Assembly: GCF_021026345.1 (NCBI RefSeq) | Contig: NZ_JAJNCZ010000002.1 | Location: forward strand, 496,001-560,000 | Direction of reading: 5' to 3' | DNA length: 64,000 nt | From: Rhizobium sp. GN54 | Lineage (GTDB): Bacteria; Pseudomonadota; Alphaproteobacteria; Rhizobiales; Rhizobiaceae | Shown: positions 39,886 through 48,949 of the stretch, piece after piece | Layout of the letters: each line of letters begins with the position of its first letter | Position numbering within the stretch: position 1 is the stretch's first letter | The notes under the pieces: model-generated | Seen by the model: only the letters and a program-made list of their open reading frames with translations | The model's database searches: none | What the model was told of the DNA's origin: nothing | Translations under genes and position numbers: made by a program

Positions 39886-40731
39886 TTAACTCTGGCTGAC
39901 GGAAACGAGGCTGCGATAGAAGGACGGCGTCAGTCCGGCCTCGGCGCGGGCGACGTCGTTGAAGGGTGCCTTAAGCGATCCGCGGAAGTTGACGCGCACG
40001 AGTTGCTGGAAGGTCGCCGCGGGGTCCTTTCTTTCGCGGGCGCAGAGGAAGCGGAACCACTTGGCGCCGACGGCGACATGGCCCTTCTCGTCATTGTAGA
40101 TGACGTCGAGGATATCGGCGCTCTCGATGTCGCCGGTCTCGCGCATCTTCTCCTGCAGCACGGGCGTCACGTCCAGTCCGCGCGCCTCGAGAATCAGGGG
40201 GACGACGGCAAGGCGGGCGGTCAGGTCGTTGCGGGTGCTGTGGGCGGCCTGCCAGAGGCCGTCATGGGCCGGCAGGTCGCCATAGTCGGCGCCGAGCGCG
40301 CGCAGCCTGTCGCGGATCAGGCGGAAGTGCTTGGCCTCCTCGAAGGCCACCTGCATCCAGCCGTCGAAGAAGGAATGGGGCACGCCTCTGGTGGTGAAAC
40401 GCGCGACGATGTCGAGCGCGAGGTCGATGGCGTTGAGCTCGATATGGGCCAGCGCGTGCAGGAGCGCGATGCGGCCCTTGAGCGTGTGCAGCGAGCGCTT
40501 CTTCATGTTCTTCGGCGGCACCAGTTCCGGTCGATCCGGCCGGCCGGGGCGATCGGGAAGCGGCGGGTCGAGCGGGGAGCGGACGGAGAGCGTGCGCGCG
40601 AACCAGCGCCGCGCCGTCTCCTGCGTCAGTTCGGTCTTTGCGTCGAGATCGGCGGAGCGGATTGCCAGCGTGGCGCCGCCGCGCAGGCTTTGGATCGATG
40701 GAAGTGACGTTTTTTCAGAAATATGTGGCAT
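39886..40731 (-). CDS. DUF455 ferritin-like protein
   Basis: A protein of about 281 aa in the DUF455 family, related to MiaE-type di-iron proteins. Metal-ligand helices read HIELNAIDLALD, FEEAKHFRLI and NDEKGHVAVG, the E...EH pattern of ferritin-like four-helix bundles. It is likely a di-iron oxidoreductase with unknown substrate. The ATG at 40731 follows AGGA; a GTG at 40752 would overlap bcp. The two genes are adjacent on one strand. Confidence 0.85.
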   Translation of the reverse strand: MPHISEKTSLPSIQSLRGGATLAIRSADLDAKTELTQETARRWFARTLSVRSPLDPPLPDRPGRPDRPELVPPKNMKKRSLHTLKGRIALLHALAHIELNAIDLALDIVARFTTRGVPHSFFDGWMQVAFEEAKHFRLIRDRLRALGADYGDLPAHDGLWQAAHSTRNDLTARLAVVPLILEARGLDVTPVLQEKMRETGDIESADILDVIYNDEKGHVAVGAKWFRFLCARERKDPAATFQQLVRVNFRGSLKAPFNDVARAEAGLTPSFYRSLVSVSQS

Positions 40732-40735
40732 TTTC

Positions 40736-41203
40736 CTAAAGTTCTTTCGCACGCGCCAGCACGGCTTCCGCGTGACCCGCCACCTTCACCTTCGGCCAGA
40801 TCTCGGCGATCTCCCCGTCCTTGTCGATCAGGAACGTGGTCCGCTCCACCCCCATATAGGTGCGGCCGTACATGCTTTTCTGCTTCCAGACACCATAGGC
40901 CTCGAGCACGTGATGGTCCTCGTCCGAGAGGAGCGTCACCTTCAGGTCGTGCTTCGCCTTGAAGCGGTCGTGTTTGCGAACCGGATCCGGCGAGATGCCC
41001 AGCACCGCCACGCCTGCTGCCGCGAAATCGCCGATCAGCGCGGAGAAGGCGATGTTTTCCACAGTGCAGCCCTCGGTGTCGTCCTTGGGATAGAAGAAGA
41101 GAACCGCCGGCTTTCCGCGCAGTCCGGCCAGCGATACCTCGCCGCCGCCGTCGGCGGGAAGGGAGAAATCCGGCGCGGGCGCGCCCGAAGACAATTCCGC
41201 CAT
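40736..41203 (-). CDS. bcp: Peroxiredoxin of the Bcp (PrxQ) type
   Basis: A 155-aa thiol peroxidase. FFYPKDDTEGCTVEN places the peroxidatic C46. The usual Bcp resolving cysteine five residues later is absent (isoleucine there), so it may work as a 1-Cys enzyme or use another partner. The gene lies directly upstream of the DUF455 ferritin-like gene. It is divergent from the AsmA-like gene. Confidence 0.93.
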   Translation of the reverse strand: MAELSSGAPAPDFSLPADGGGEVSLAGLRGKPAVLFFYPKDDTEGCTVENIAFSALIGDFAAAGVAVLGISPDPVRKHDRFKAKHDLKVTLLSDEDHHVLEAYGVWKQKSMYGRTYMGVERTTFLIDKDGEIAEIWPKVKVAGHAEAVLARAKEL

Positions 41204-41358
41204 GGTATTTCCTTTCTTTGGACAGGTTTTTGGGTCATGCGGAGCCGATCCCCGGTATATAGTGCCCGCAGGAATCGTCCAGTCGCATTCGGCCGGCGGG
41301 GCATCTGGCTGGCGAGGCGACGTCGGCGTGCCGACACGATGAACGGAACAACCGCGAC

Positions 41359-44300
41359 ATGAGCGACATCCGCGGCGAGAAGGTGAGGTTCGGGCGGGAC
41401 GATATCGTGTCCCTGCACGCGCTTCCGTCCGCGCAGGCGCATGAGCCGGTGATTCTTCACTGCACCGACCGGCCCAGCCATTTCTCCGTACTGACGCGGC
41501 TTGTCGCCTGCCTTGCCGGTATCACCGCCCTTGTCGTGCTTCTGGTCGTGGCAACGGTGGAAAGCGGACTGGTCGACAGCACGCTGAACACCCGTGCGCT
41601 GGCGGCGCTCAACCGCGCGGTCGGCCCCAACTACACAGCCGAGGTGGAGAAGACGGTGATCCGCTTCTCCAGTTTCGGCGGACTGGCGTTGCGGGCGGAG
41701 AACGTGTCCTTCGACCGCAAGGAGGATGGCGAGAACGTCGCCAATGCCAGCGCGGTGGGGATCGTGCTGGATCCGCTGGCGCTTCTGACCGGCCGGGTCG
41801 CGCCTTCGCGGCTGGACATAGACGGGGCGATGTTCAACCCGGCGATGCTGCCGAAGGGGCCGCCGATCGATTTTTCCACCCTGCGGCTCGACGCCGTGCC
41901 GTCCTACCAGGAGACGGCGTTTGCGGCGCTGGAGCGGTTCCGGACGATGGTGTCCGGCTCCGGCCTGTCGCGCGTTCGCGTCACGAACCTGTCGCTGCCG
42001 GTCACCGGGGCCGAGGGGCGACCGATGACGCTTGCTGTCGAGCGCCTCACCTTCGCCCGGGACAGGGGCGGGGACCTGTCGATCGAGGGGCGCTACCAGC
42101 TTGACGGCAAGGAAGGCCAGATCGACCTGATCGCCAGCGGCACGGGCCCCAAGGGCGAGATCCGCGGCGAGATTTCCGGCATTCCCACCGGCGGCTTCAC
42201 CCTGCGGCACGCGGCGGAGGGCGAGATTCGCACCGGCGTGGACGCGCAGGCGACCGTCTCCCTCTCGGCGGCGCGCGGCGGCGAGGGGAGCAAGCCGCGG
42301 CTGGACCTTGCCGTTTCCACCGAGGGCGGCACGCTCTATCTCGGCGGCGGGGCGGCGGACATCGAGCCGAGCCGGATCGTGGCTTACTACGACTATGAAC
42401 GCCGTGCGGTCGAGATCGGCAAGTCGGAGGTGCATGTCGGCGCGTCCTCCTTCCCCTTCACTGGCGGGCTCATCGACCTGGATCGCCTGCCGGGCCAGGC
42501 AGGGCCTGGTTTCGGCATCGACGTTCTCGTGGAGGATGCCGTCAGCGCGCCGATCGACACGGGTGCAACGCCCGTCCGCTTCGAGGCCAAGGCTTCCGGC
42601 CGGCTGCTGCCGCCGACGAAGCAGGTCCTGTTCGACGAACTCGGCGTCTCGACCCCGCGCGGCTCGCTTGCCGGCTCGCTCGGGATCACGTTCGGGGGAC
42701 AGAAGCCGGCGGTGAATTTCGCCATGGTCGGCGACACGCTGGATGCCACCACGGTCAAGCAGATGTGGCCCTACTGGCTCGGCCGACGGGCCCGCCAGTG
42801 GGTGATCGCCAACATCTACGGCGGCACGGTGACGAACGGGCGCATCGAGGTGTCGATGGCCGCGGACCGGCCGCCCGATCCGGATGGCCGCCTGCAACTG
42901 CGCGAAGGCGAACTGACCATCACCTTCGACATCACCAACACGCGCCTCAACATCGCCGGCGACATCCCGCCGTTGCGGGACGCCGCCGGCCATTTCGAAC
43001 TGCATGGGCAACATCTCGATATCGCCCTGACCGGGGGCACCGCCTTCATGGGGTCGGGCCGGTCTGTGGCGGTCACCGGCGGCACGTTCCGGCTGCCGGA
43101 CACCTATGTGCGACCGCTGATGGCGGAGATGGACCTCGACATTTCCGGGGCGGGCGACGCGATCGCCGAACTGATCACCTACCGTCCGATCGACGTGCTC
43201 AAGAAGACGCCGTTCACACCCGACGACTTTTCCGGTCCGGTGAAGGCGAATGTCAGGGCGCGCTTCGGGCTGGTGCGCGACCAGAGCCCGCCGCCGCCGC
43301 AATGGACGGCCGACATCGACCTGCTCGGCGTCGACCTGAAGACGCCGATCGCCGGCCGCACGATCACGGAGGTCGAGGGAAACCTCGTCGTCAATCCGGT
43401 GCGGGCCGACCTGAAGGCCAAGGCGCGCATCGACGGGGTGCCGCTCGACGTCGTGCTCGTCGAGCCCGTCAGCCAGACGGCCGGATTGAAACGGGACCTG
43501 ACCGTGACCGGCACGATTTCGGAGAAGGACCGGACCCGGCTGTTTCCGGGGGTTGCCGACCTGATCGCCGGTCCCGTCGGGATCGCGGTTTCGACCGCGC
43601 CGGACGGCAGCCACAGGGTCGAGACGGATCTCGGCCGGAGCCTCGTGCAACTGCCGTGGATCGGCTGGGAGAAGGGCGCCGGCGTGCCGGCCAAGGCCAC
43701 GTTTGCGCTGGGGACGCCGGTGGACGGCGTGACGCGCCTGTCTGATTTCGATTTCTCCGGCGACGGCTTCACCATCGCCGGCGACGTGTCGCTCAAGGAC
43801 GGCGGCCTCAGTGCCGCCCGCTTCGACAAGGTCCGCCTCTCGGCGCAGGACAGCTACGCCCTCAACCTCGAACGGACCCGATCGGGCTATGCCGTCAAGG
43901 TGGAGGGCGACACGGCCGACGTGCGGCCCGTGCTCGCCCGGCTGAAATCCAGCCCGGGCGGGGCGGGGGGCGGCGGCACCGGCGGCGTCTCGGTTTCCGT
44001 CCGCGCCGATATCGGCCGGGTCGTCGGTTTCAACGGGGAGACGCTTCGCAGCTTCAAGCTCGCCTATGCGCACGACGGCACCCGGCTTTCCGGCCTCGAC
44101 TTGACGGGCGTGACCGGCAGCGGCCAGGCCGTCGTGGCGAAGCTTTCGAAGGGCGGCGCGGAGCAGACGCTGGAAGTGACCACCGGCGATGCCGGGGCAC
44201 TCGCGCGGCTTTCGAACCTCTACCGGCACATGGGTGGCGGTCTGCTGAACATGAAGCTGAAGGGCGGCGCCGACGGCGCCTGGCGCGGTCCGGTTGACAT

Positions 44301-44751
44301 CCGCCAGTTCCGGCTGGAGGGCGAGGAGAAGCTGCGCTCGATCGTCTCCACGCCTGCCGGTGGCAAGAGCCTGAACGAGGCGGTGCGAAGCGAGATTGAC
44401 ACGAGTTCGATGCGGTTCGAGCGCGGCTTTGCCTTCGTCGTCTCCAAGGACGGTACGCTGCGGGTGGAAAACGGTGTGGTGCGGGGTGATGCGGTCGGGG
44501 CCACCTTCCAGGGCATGGTGCGAAACGCCAGCGGGCAGATGGAGATGACCGGCACGTTCATGCCGGCCTACGGGCTCAACCGGCTGTTCGCCGAGTTGCC
44601 GCTGATCGGCTTCATCCTCGGCAACGGCAGCGACCGCGGCCTGATCGGCATCACCTTCAAGCTCACCGGCCCGTTCGACCAGCCGCGGCTGATGATCAAC
44701 CCGCTGTCGGTCATCGCACCGGGCGTATTCCGGAACATCTTCGAGTTTTGA
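41359..44751 (+). CDS. AsmA/YhdP-like giant envelope protein (DUF3971)
   Basis: An 1130-aa protein with one N-terminal membrane segment (LVACLAGITALVVLLVVATV, about residues 48-67) and a very long periplasmic part rich in beta-strands. The C-terminus, ELPLIGFILG and PLSVIAPGVFRNIFEF, matches the YhdP/TamB-type AsmA family, which bridges the inner and outer membranes and carries phospholipids. A DUF3971 domain lies in the middle-to-C-terminal half. It is a single gene followed by a RIME-type repeat. Confidence 0.85.
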   Translation: MSDIRGEKVRFGRDDIVSLHALPSAQAHEPVILHCTDRPSHFSVLTRLVACLAGITALVVLLVVATVESGLVDSTLNTRALAALNRAVGPNYTAEVEKTVIRFSSFGGLALRAENVSFDRKEDGENVANASAVGIVLDPLALLTGRVAPSRLDIDGAMFNPAMLPKGPPIDFSTLRLDAVPSYQETAFAALERFRTMVSGSGLSRVRVTNLSLPVTGAEGRPMTLAVERLTFARDRGGDLSIEGRYQLDGKEGQIDLIASGTGPKGEIRGEISGIPTGGFTLRHAAEGEIRTGVDAQATVSLSAARGGEGSKPRLDLAVSTEGGTLYLGGGAADIEPSRIVAYYDYERRAVEIGKSEVHVGASSFPFTGGLIDLDRLPGQAGPGFGIDVLVEDAVSAPIDTGATPVRFEAKASGRLLPPTKQVLFDELGVSTPRGSLAGSLGITFGGQKPAVNFAMVGDTLDATTVKQMWPYWLGRRARQWVIANIYGGTVTNGRIEVSMAADRPPDPDGRLQLREGELTITFDITNTRLNIAGDIPPLRDAAGHFELHGQHLDIALTGGTAFMGSGRSVAVTGGTFRLPDTYVRPLMAEMDLDISGAGDAIAELITYRPIDVLKKTPFTPDDFSGPVKANVRARFGLVRDQSPPPPQWTADIDLLGVDLKTPIAGRTITEVEGNLVVNPVRADLKAKARIDGVPLDVVLVEPVSQTAGLKRDLTVTGTISEKDRTRLFPGVADLIAGPVGIAVSTAPDGSHRVETDLGRSLVQLPWIGWEKGAGVPAKATFALGTPVDGVTRLSDFDFSGDGFTIAGDVSLKDGGLSAARFDKVRLSAQDSYALNLERTRSGYAVKVEGDTADVRPVLARLKSSPGGAGGGGTGGVSVSVRADIGRVVGFNGETLRSFKLAYAHDGTRLSGLDLTGVTGSGQAVVAKLSKGGAEQTLEVTTGDAGALARLSNLYRHMGGGLLNMKLKGGADGAWRGPVDIRQFRLEGEEKLRSIVSTPAGGKSLNEAVRSEIDTSSMRFERGFAFVVSKDGTLRVENGVVRGDAVGATFQGMVRNASGQMEMTGTFMPAYGLNRLFAELPLIGFILGNGSDRGLIGITFKLTGPFDQPRLMINPLSVIAPGVFRNIFEF

Positions 44752-44785
44752 GGGGGCGGCAGCCGCCGACTTCGAGGTCGCGGCG

Positions 44786-44836
44786 CTCCCTCATCCGGCC
44801 CTTCGGGCCACCTTCTCCCCAATGGGGAGAAGAGGG
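44786..44836. repeat. RIME-type intergenic palindromic element
   Basis: Between the convergent AsmA-like gene and tyrS lies CCCTCATCCGGCCCTTCGGG, then a second hairpin. The two stems are GGCCC-TTC-GGGCC (44797-44809) and CTTCTCCCC-AAT-GGGGAGAAG (44812-44832). This matches the widely spread rhizobial intergenic mosaic element. It may also act as a transcription stop for both genes. Confidence 0.75.
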
Positions 44837-44867
44837 AACTGGCGGCTTGCTTGCCGAACGGCCCGTC

Positions 44868-46121
44868 TCAGGCGGGCCGCACCAGCATGTGCTTCTTCTT
44901 GCCGAGCGACAGCTTGACGACGCCGTCGGCCGTCACCTCGCCGGAGCCGATCGTCATGCGCTCGTCGTTGACGGCCTTGTCGTTGATCCTGACGGCGCCG
45001 CCCTGAACATGCCGGCGGGCTTCGCCGTTGGAGGCGGCGAGACCAGCGCGGACGATCAGCGACAAGAGGCCGATTCCGGCTTCGAGCTCCGCCGTCGGCA
45101 CCTCGACGGACGGCAGGTTTTCGGAAAGCGCGCCTTCCTCGAAGGTCTTGCGCGCGGTCTCCGCCGCCTGCTCGGCATTCTCGCGGCCGTGCAGCATGGC
45201 GGTGATCTCGGTGGCGAGGATCTTCTTGACCTCGTTGATCTCCGCGCCGCCGAGTGCCGACAGTCGCGCGATCTCGTCCATCGGCAACGTCGTGTAGAGC
45301 TTGAGGAAGCGGGAGACGTCGGCGTCCTCGGTGTTGCGCCAGTACTGCCAGAAGTCATAGGCCGACAGCATGTCCGGGTTCAGCCAGACGGCACCATTGA
45401 CCGACTTGCCCATCTTGGCGCCGGAAGCGGTGGTCAGGAGCGGCGAGGTCAGCGCGTAGAGCTGCGGCGTGCCCATGCGGTGGCCGAGGTCGATGCCGTT
45501 GATGATGTTGCCCCACTGGTCGGAGCCGCCCATCTGCAGGCGCGTGCCGGTACGCCTGTTCAGCTCGACGAAGTCGTAGGCCTGCAGGATCATGTAGTTG
45601 AATTCGAGGAAGGACAGCGACTGCTCGCGGTCGAGCCGCGTCTTGACGCTGTCGAAGGACAGCATGCGGTTGACCGAGAAATGGCGGCCGACGTCGCGCA
45701 GGAATTCGAGGTAGTTGATGCCGAGCAGCCAGTCGGCATTGTTGATCATCAGCGCGTCCTTCGGACCGTCGCCGTAGGTCAGGTAGCTGGAGAATACCTT
45801 CTTGATCGAGGCGATGTTGGAGGCGATCGTCTCCGGCGTCATCAACTGGCGCGCCTCGTCCTTGAAGGAGGGGTCGCCGACCATGCCGGTGCCGCCGCCC
45901 ATCAGCGAGATCGCGCGGTGGCCGGTCTGCTGCAGCCAGTGCAGCATCATGATCTGGATAAGGCCGCCGGCATGCAGGCTCGGCGCGGTCGGGTCGAAGC
46001 CGATATAGGCCGTCACGGTCTCCTTGCAGAGCAGGTCGTCGAGGCCGGTTTCATCCGAGATCTGGTGGATGAAACCGCGCTCGCTGAGCGTGCGGAGGAA
46101 ATCTGACTTGAAACCCGACAT
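44868..46121 (-). CDS. tyrS: Tyrosyl-tRNA synthetase
   Basis: A 417-aa class I synthetase. [13 protein letters not shown] holds the HIGH-like site, [14 protein letters not shown] is the tyrosine-binding segment, and KMGKS is the KMSKS-type loop. A C-terminal S4 domain follows ([19 protein letters not shown]). The ATG at 46121 gives the normal length. It is divergent from anmK. Confidence 0.97.
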   Translation of the reverse strand: MSGFKSDFLRTLSERGFIHQISDETGLDDLLCKETVTAYIGFDPTAPSLHAGGLIQIMMLHWLQQTGHRAISLMGGGTGMVGDPSFKDEARQLMTPETIASNIASIKKVFSSYLTYGDGPKDALMINNADWLLGINYLEFLRDVGRHFSVNRMLSFDSVKTRLDREQSLSFLEFNYMILQAYDFVELNRRTGTRLQMGGSDQWGNIINGIDLGHRMGTPQLYALTSPLLTTASGAKMGKSVNGAVWLNPDMLSAYDFWQYWRNTEDADVSRFLKLYTTLPMDEIARLSALGGAEINEVKKILATEITAMLHGRENAEQAAETARKTFEEGALSENLPSVEVPTAELEAGIGLLSLIVRAGLAASNGEARRHVQGGAVRINDKAVNDERMTIGSGEVTADGVVKLSLGKKKHMLVRPA

Positions 46122-46221
46122 TGGTCTTCTCTCTTGCAGGGGGAGATATGCGAACGAATGGCGGGGCATCTAGCACTGTTTTTGCGCATAATCACTCCAA
46201 AAGTGATTCTGGATTTTCGCC

Positions 46222-47355
46222 ATGGGACGCATACGAACCGCGATCGGATTGATGAGCGGCACCAGCATGGACGGCATCGACGTCGCGCTCGTGAAGACGG
46301 ACGGCGAGGGTGCGGTCGAGCGGGGACCGGCCATGGGCGTCTCCTACGATCCGGCCTTCCGCAAGCGGCTTCAGGCGGCGCTGGAGACGGCGAAGGCGAT
46401 CGGGCGCAGGCAGGATCGGCCGGGCGATCTCGCAGATGTCGAGCGCGAACTGACGCTGCGCCATGCGGCGACCGTCGCTTCGTTCCTCGGTGCCAACGAG
46501 TTGAGGAAGGCCGATGTCGACGTGATCGGCTTCCACGGACAGACGGTGCTGCACCGGCCCGATGAGGGCCTGACGGTGCAACTCGGCGACGGAGGGCTGC
46601 TTGCACGTGAGACCGGCATCGACGTGGTCTATGACATGCGGGCGAACGACATGGCCCATGGCGGGCAGGGCGCGCCGCTCATTCCCGTCTATCATGCGGC
46701 GCTCGCCCGCAACCTGCCTGATGGCTGCGCCTTTCCGGTCGTCTTCGTCAATATCGGCGGCATTTCGAACCTGACCTATGTCGGCGCGGACGGCGAGATT
46801 GTCGCTTTCGACAGCGGGCCCGGTAACACGCTGATCGACCAGTGGGTCGAGGCGCAGGCCGGCATTCCCTTCGACCAGGGCGGGATGATCGCCAGCGAAG
46901 GCCGGATCGTCGCCGGCCTTGCCGCCCGCTATCTCGACCATCCCTTCTTCACCGCGGCCGTGCGGCGTTCGCTCGACCGCAACGATTTTGCTCCGCCGGC
47001 AGGCGGGGAGGCGACGCTGGAGGACGGCGCGCGGACGCTCGCCCATGTCACCGCCGCCGCCATCCTGAAGTCCGCCGGACATTTGCCGCAGCCTCCAAAG
47101 ACCTACGTGGTCTGCGGCGGGGGGCGGCTGAACCGGATCATCATGGGCGATCTCGGCGACCTTGCAGGTGAGCAAGGGGCGCGGGTGATCCCGGCGGAGG
47201 ACGCGGGATTGGATGGCGACAGCATAGAAGCGGAAGCCTGGGCCTATCTGGCGGTGCGTGCGCTGGATGGGCTGCCGCTGACGTTTCCCGGGACCACGGG
47301 TGTGAAGGCGGCTGTTACGGGTGGGGTGGTGGTGCGTCGCGCAGCCCCAGCGTGA
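46222..47355 (+). CDS. anmK: Anhydro-N-acetylmuramic acid kinase
   Basis: A 377-aa kinase that opens and phosphorylates 1,6-anhydro-MurNAc during peptidoglycan recycling. It has [18 protein letters not shown] at the N-terminus, [11 protein letters not shown], and [12 protein letters not shown] with the phosphate-binding region. CGGGRLN and a C-terminal [10 protein letters not shown] are as expected. It is not joined to other recycling genes here. Confidence 0.96.
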   Translation: MGRIRTAIGLMSGTSMDGIDVALVKTDGEGAVERGPAMGVSYDPAFRKRLQAALETAKAIGRRQDRPGDLADVERELTLRHAATVASFLGANELRKADVDVIGFHGQTVLHRPDEGLTVQLGDGGLLARETGIDVVYDMRANDMAHGGQGAPLIPVYHAALARNLPDGCAFPVVFVNIGGISNLTYVGADGEIVAFDSGPGNTLIDQWVEAQAGIPFDQGGMIASEGRIVAGLAARYLDHPFFTAAVRRSLDRNDFAPPAGGEATLEDGARTLAHVTAAAILKSAGHLPQPPKTYVVCGGGRLNRIIMGDLGDLAGEQGARVIPAEDAGLDGDSIEAEAWAYLAVRALDGLPLTFPGTTGVKAAVTGGVVVRRAAPA

Positions 47356-47378
47356 TCGCCGGCAATCAGGAAAGATCG

Positions 47379-47669
47379 TCAGAGATGGCGTCCGGAATCC
47401 TGTCGTATGCCGAGTATGCGCAGCACGAGGATATGGTCAATCTCGATGCGGTAGTAGATCGCGTGGCCGCGATGAATGAGCCGTCGGACATTCGGGCGAA
47501 CGGCAGAAAAGTCGATTCCGAGTGCGGGATGGTTCGGAAGATCGGCAAGCGCCGTCTTCAGACTGCGTTCATAGGAATCCCATTGCGCGGTGCCAAAATT
47601 CGCGACCGTATAGTCGTAAGCTGACGCGAGATCGTCTTCGGCCATCCGTGTGAACCGGAGGGCCTTCAA
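47379..47669 (-). CDS. parE: ParE/RelE-superfamily toxin
   Basis: A 96-aa protein with the RelE/ParE fold pattern: FTRMAEDDLASAYDYTVANFG at the N-terminus and VRRLIHRGHAIYYRIEIDHILVLRILGIRQD in the core. ParE toxins inhibit DNA gyrase; RelE types cut mRNA. The absence of a clear RelE catalytic set and the ParD-like partner favour ParE. It starts two bases after the antitoxin stop. Toxicity is inferred. Confidence 0.85.
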   Translation of the reverse strand: MKALRFTRMAEDDLASAYDYTVANFGTAQWDSYERSLKTALADLPNHPALGIDFSAVRPNVRRLIHRGHAIYYRIEIDHILVLRILGIRQDSGRHL

Positions 47670-47671
47670 CC

Positions 47672-47923
47672 TCAGCGTACCGTTCTTTTGCTGCCGGAAC
47701 GCGCGAATGCGAGAACTTCGTCGAGCCGGCGCTCGCTGACGCCGCTGTCTTCCGCCTCGTCCAGAAGTTCCCGCAACTGTTCGACCGCGGCTTCCCGCTC
47801 GGCCATTTCCTTGGCGACGAGGTCTGCAAGATATTCGCTCAGAGATGCGTAGTGACCGTCTGCCAAGCGTCTGCCGACATACTCGGCAATCGGTTCCGGC
47901 AGGGCGATGGTATGCTTGGTCAT
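47672..47923 (-). CDS. parD: ParD-like antitoxin (CopG/RHH type)
   Basis: An 83-aa ribbon-helix-helix antitoxin: MTKHTIALPEPIAEYVGRRL then ASLSEYLADLVAKEMAE, the strand-helix-helix core, with an acidic C-terminal half that would wrap the toxin. The start at 47923 has GGGAAG upstream. An ATG at 47962 is ruled out because the promoter -10 overlaps it. It probably represses its own promoter. Confidence 0.85.
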   Translation of the reverse strand: MTKHTIALPEPIAEYVGRRLADGHYASLSEYLADLVAKEMAEREAAVEQLRELLDEAEDSGVSERRLDEVLAFARSGSKRTVR

Positions 47924-47950
47924 CAGGGCTTCCCGCATTTGGTCCATGGA

Positions 47951-47979
47951 AAGATAGTCCATTTGGCTCGCCTGCTCAA
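47951..47979 (-). promoter_or_regulatory. Promoter of the parDE operon
   Basis: On the minus strand TTGAGC (47979-47974), a 17-bp spacer and TATCTT (47956-47951) lie upstream of the antitoxin gene. The -10 falls inside the codons that a 47962 start would use, which decides the shorter start. Confidence 0.6.
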
Positions 47980-47994
47980 TGCGCGCCCGGGAAG

Positions 47995-48022
47995 CGAAAA
48001 ACCGCCGGATTTCTCCGGCGGT
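47995..48022 (-). terminator. Rho-independent terminator of the alpha/beta hydrolase gene
   Basis: On the minus strand ACCGCCGG-AGAAAT-CCGGCGGT followed by TTTTTC. It insulates the parDE promoter from the upstream gene. Confidence 0.85.
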
Positions 48023-48052
48023 CGCATGACAGGTCCGATTGAATTGAGCGCT

Positions 48053-48730
48053 CTACCTGATCCGCTTGGCGGCAGGCTCCGGCGTCAGTTCGCCGGCGAG
48101 GCGGCGGTCGAGGTAGTCTTCGCATTCGGCCATCAGGGTCTCCGTCTGGCCGTTGAAGAAGTGGTTGGCGCCGGGGACGGTCTTGTGGGTGATCAGGATG
48201 CCCTTCTGCGCCTTCAGCTTCTCGACCAGGCCGTTGACGTCCTTTTCGGGGGCGACCTTGTCCGAATCTCCGTTGATGATCAGGCCGGAGGACGGGCAGG
48301 GGGCGAGGAAGGAGAAGTCGTAGATGTTCGGCTGCGGCGCGATCGACATGAAGCCTTCGATCTCCGGCCGGCGCATCAGAAGCTGCATGCCGATCCAGGC
48401 GCCGAAGGAGTAGCCGGCGACCCAGCAGCTCTTGGAATCCGGATGCAGGCTCTGCACCCAGTCGAGCGCGGAGGCGGCATCGGAAAGCTCGCCGGCGCCA
48501 TGGTCGAATTCGCCCTGGCTGCGACCGATGCCGCGGAAATTGAAGCGGAGCGTGGTGAAGCCGCGCTTCTGGAACATGTAGAACAACTGGTAGACGATCT
48601 GGTTGTTCATCGTGCCGCCGAACTGCGGGTGCGGGTGCAGGATGATCGCGATCGGGGCGTTCTTCTGCTTGGAAGGCTGGTAGCGGCCTTCGAGGCGACC
48701 GGCGGGTCCGTTGAAGATGATTTCGGGCAT
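48053..48730 (-). CDS. Alpha/beta hydrolase
   Basis: A 225-aa cytoplasmic hydrolase. The nucleophile elbow is G-Y-S108-F-G, the acid is likely in NGDSDKVAP, and the histidine is in PGANHFF. The opening AIILHPHPQFGGTMNNQIVY and FNFRGIGRSQG are typical of the COG2945 group, whose substrates are not defined. It is monocistronic, and the gene is divergent from the suf operon. Confidence 0.85.
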   Translation of the reverse strand: MPEIIFNGPAGRLEGRYQPSKQKNAPIAIILHPHPQFGGTMNNQIVYQLFYMFQKRGFTTLRFNFRGIGRSQGEFDHGAGELSDAASALDWVQSLHPDSKSCWVAGYSFGAWIGMQLLMRRPEIEGFMSIAPQPNIYDFSFLAPCPSSGLIINGDSDKVAPEKDVNGLVEKLKAQKGILITHKTVPGANHFFNGQTETLMAECEDYLDRRLAGELTPEPAAKRIR

Positions 48731-48787
48731 TCGTACTCCGAGACGTTCTTTTGAGGATCAAAAACCGTTTCGATGGCGCTGGAAGTC

Positions 48788-48837
48788 TTGACGAAACCAG
48801 TCAGCTTTTCTAGAAACCAGTTTAGAACCGTTCGAAA
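48788..48837 (+). promoter_or_regulatory. suf operon promoter with Irr/ICE-like palindrome
   Basis: TTGACG (48788-48793), a 17-bp spacer and TAGAAA (48811-48816) make a promoter. At the expected start point lies TTTAGAACCGTTCGAAA (48821-48837), a TTTAGAA-N3-TTCGAAA palindrome with one mismatch. It resembles the iron-control element bound by Irr in rhizobia. A second short palindrome, TTTCTAGAAA, overlaps the -10. Iron-dependent repression is inferred. Confidence 0.55.
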
Positions 48838-48949
48838 CTTTGCTACGCTGTCTGCGTGCCTGAGGTTCGTCTCATACGGCAAGCCCGGCGGAAATTTCAA
48901 GGAAAATGCTCGCCGCACTGCCCAAGACGCTATCGGAGCCTTTTCGATC

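Noticed and set aside
41035-44229. A 1064-codon minus-strand open frame
   Set aside because: It mirrors the AsmA/YhdP-like gene on the plus strand. The translation is Arg/Gly/Asp-rich low-complexity sequence with no known motif.
47924-47962. Longer antitoxin start at 47962
   Set aside because: The predicted -10 element lies within these codons, so the ATG would precede the transcription start.
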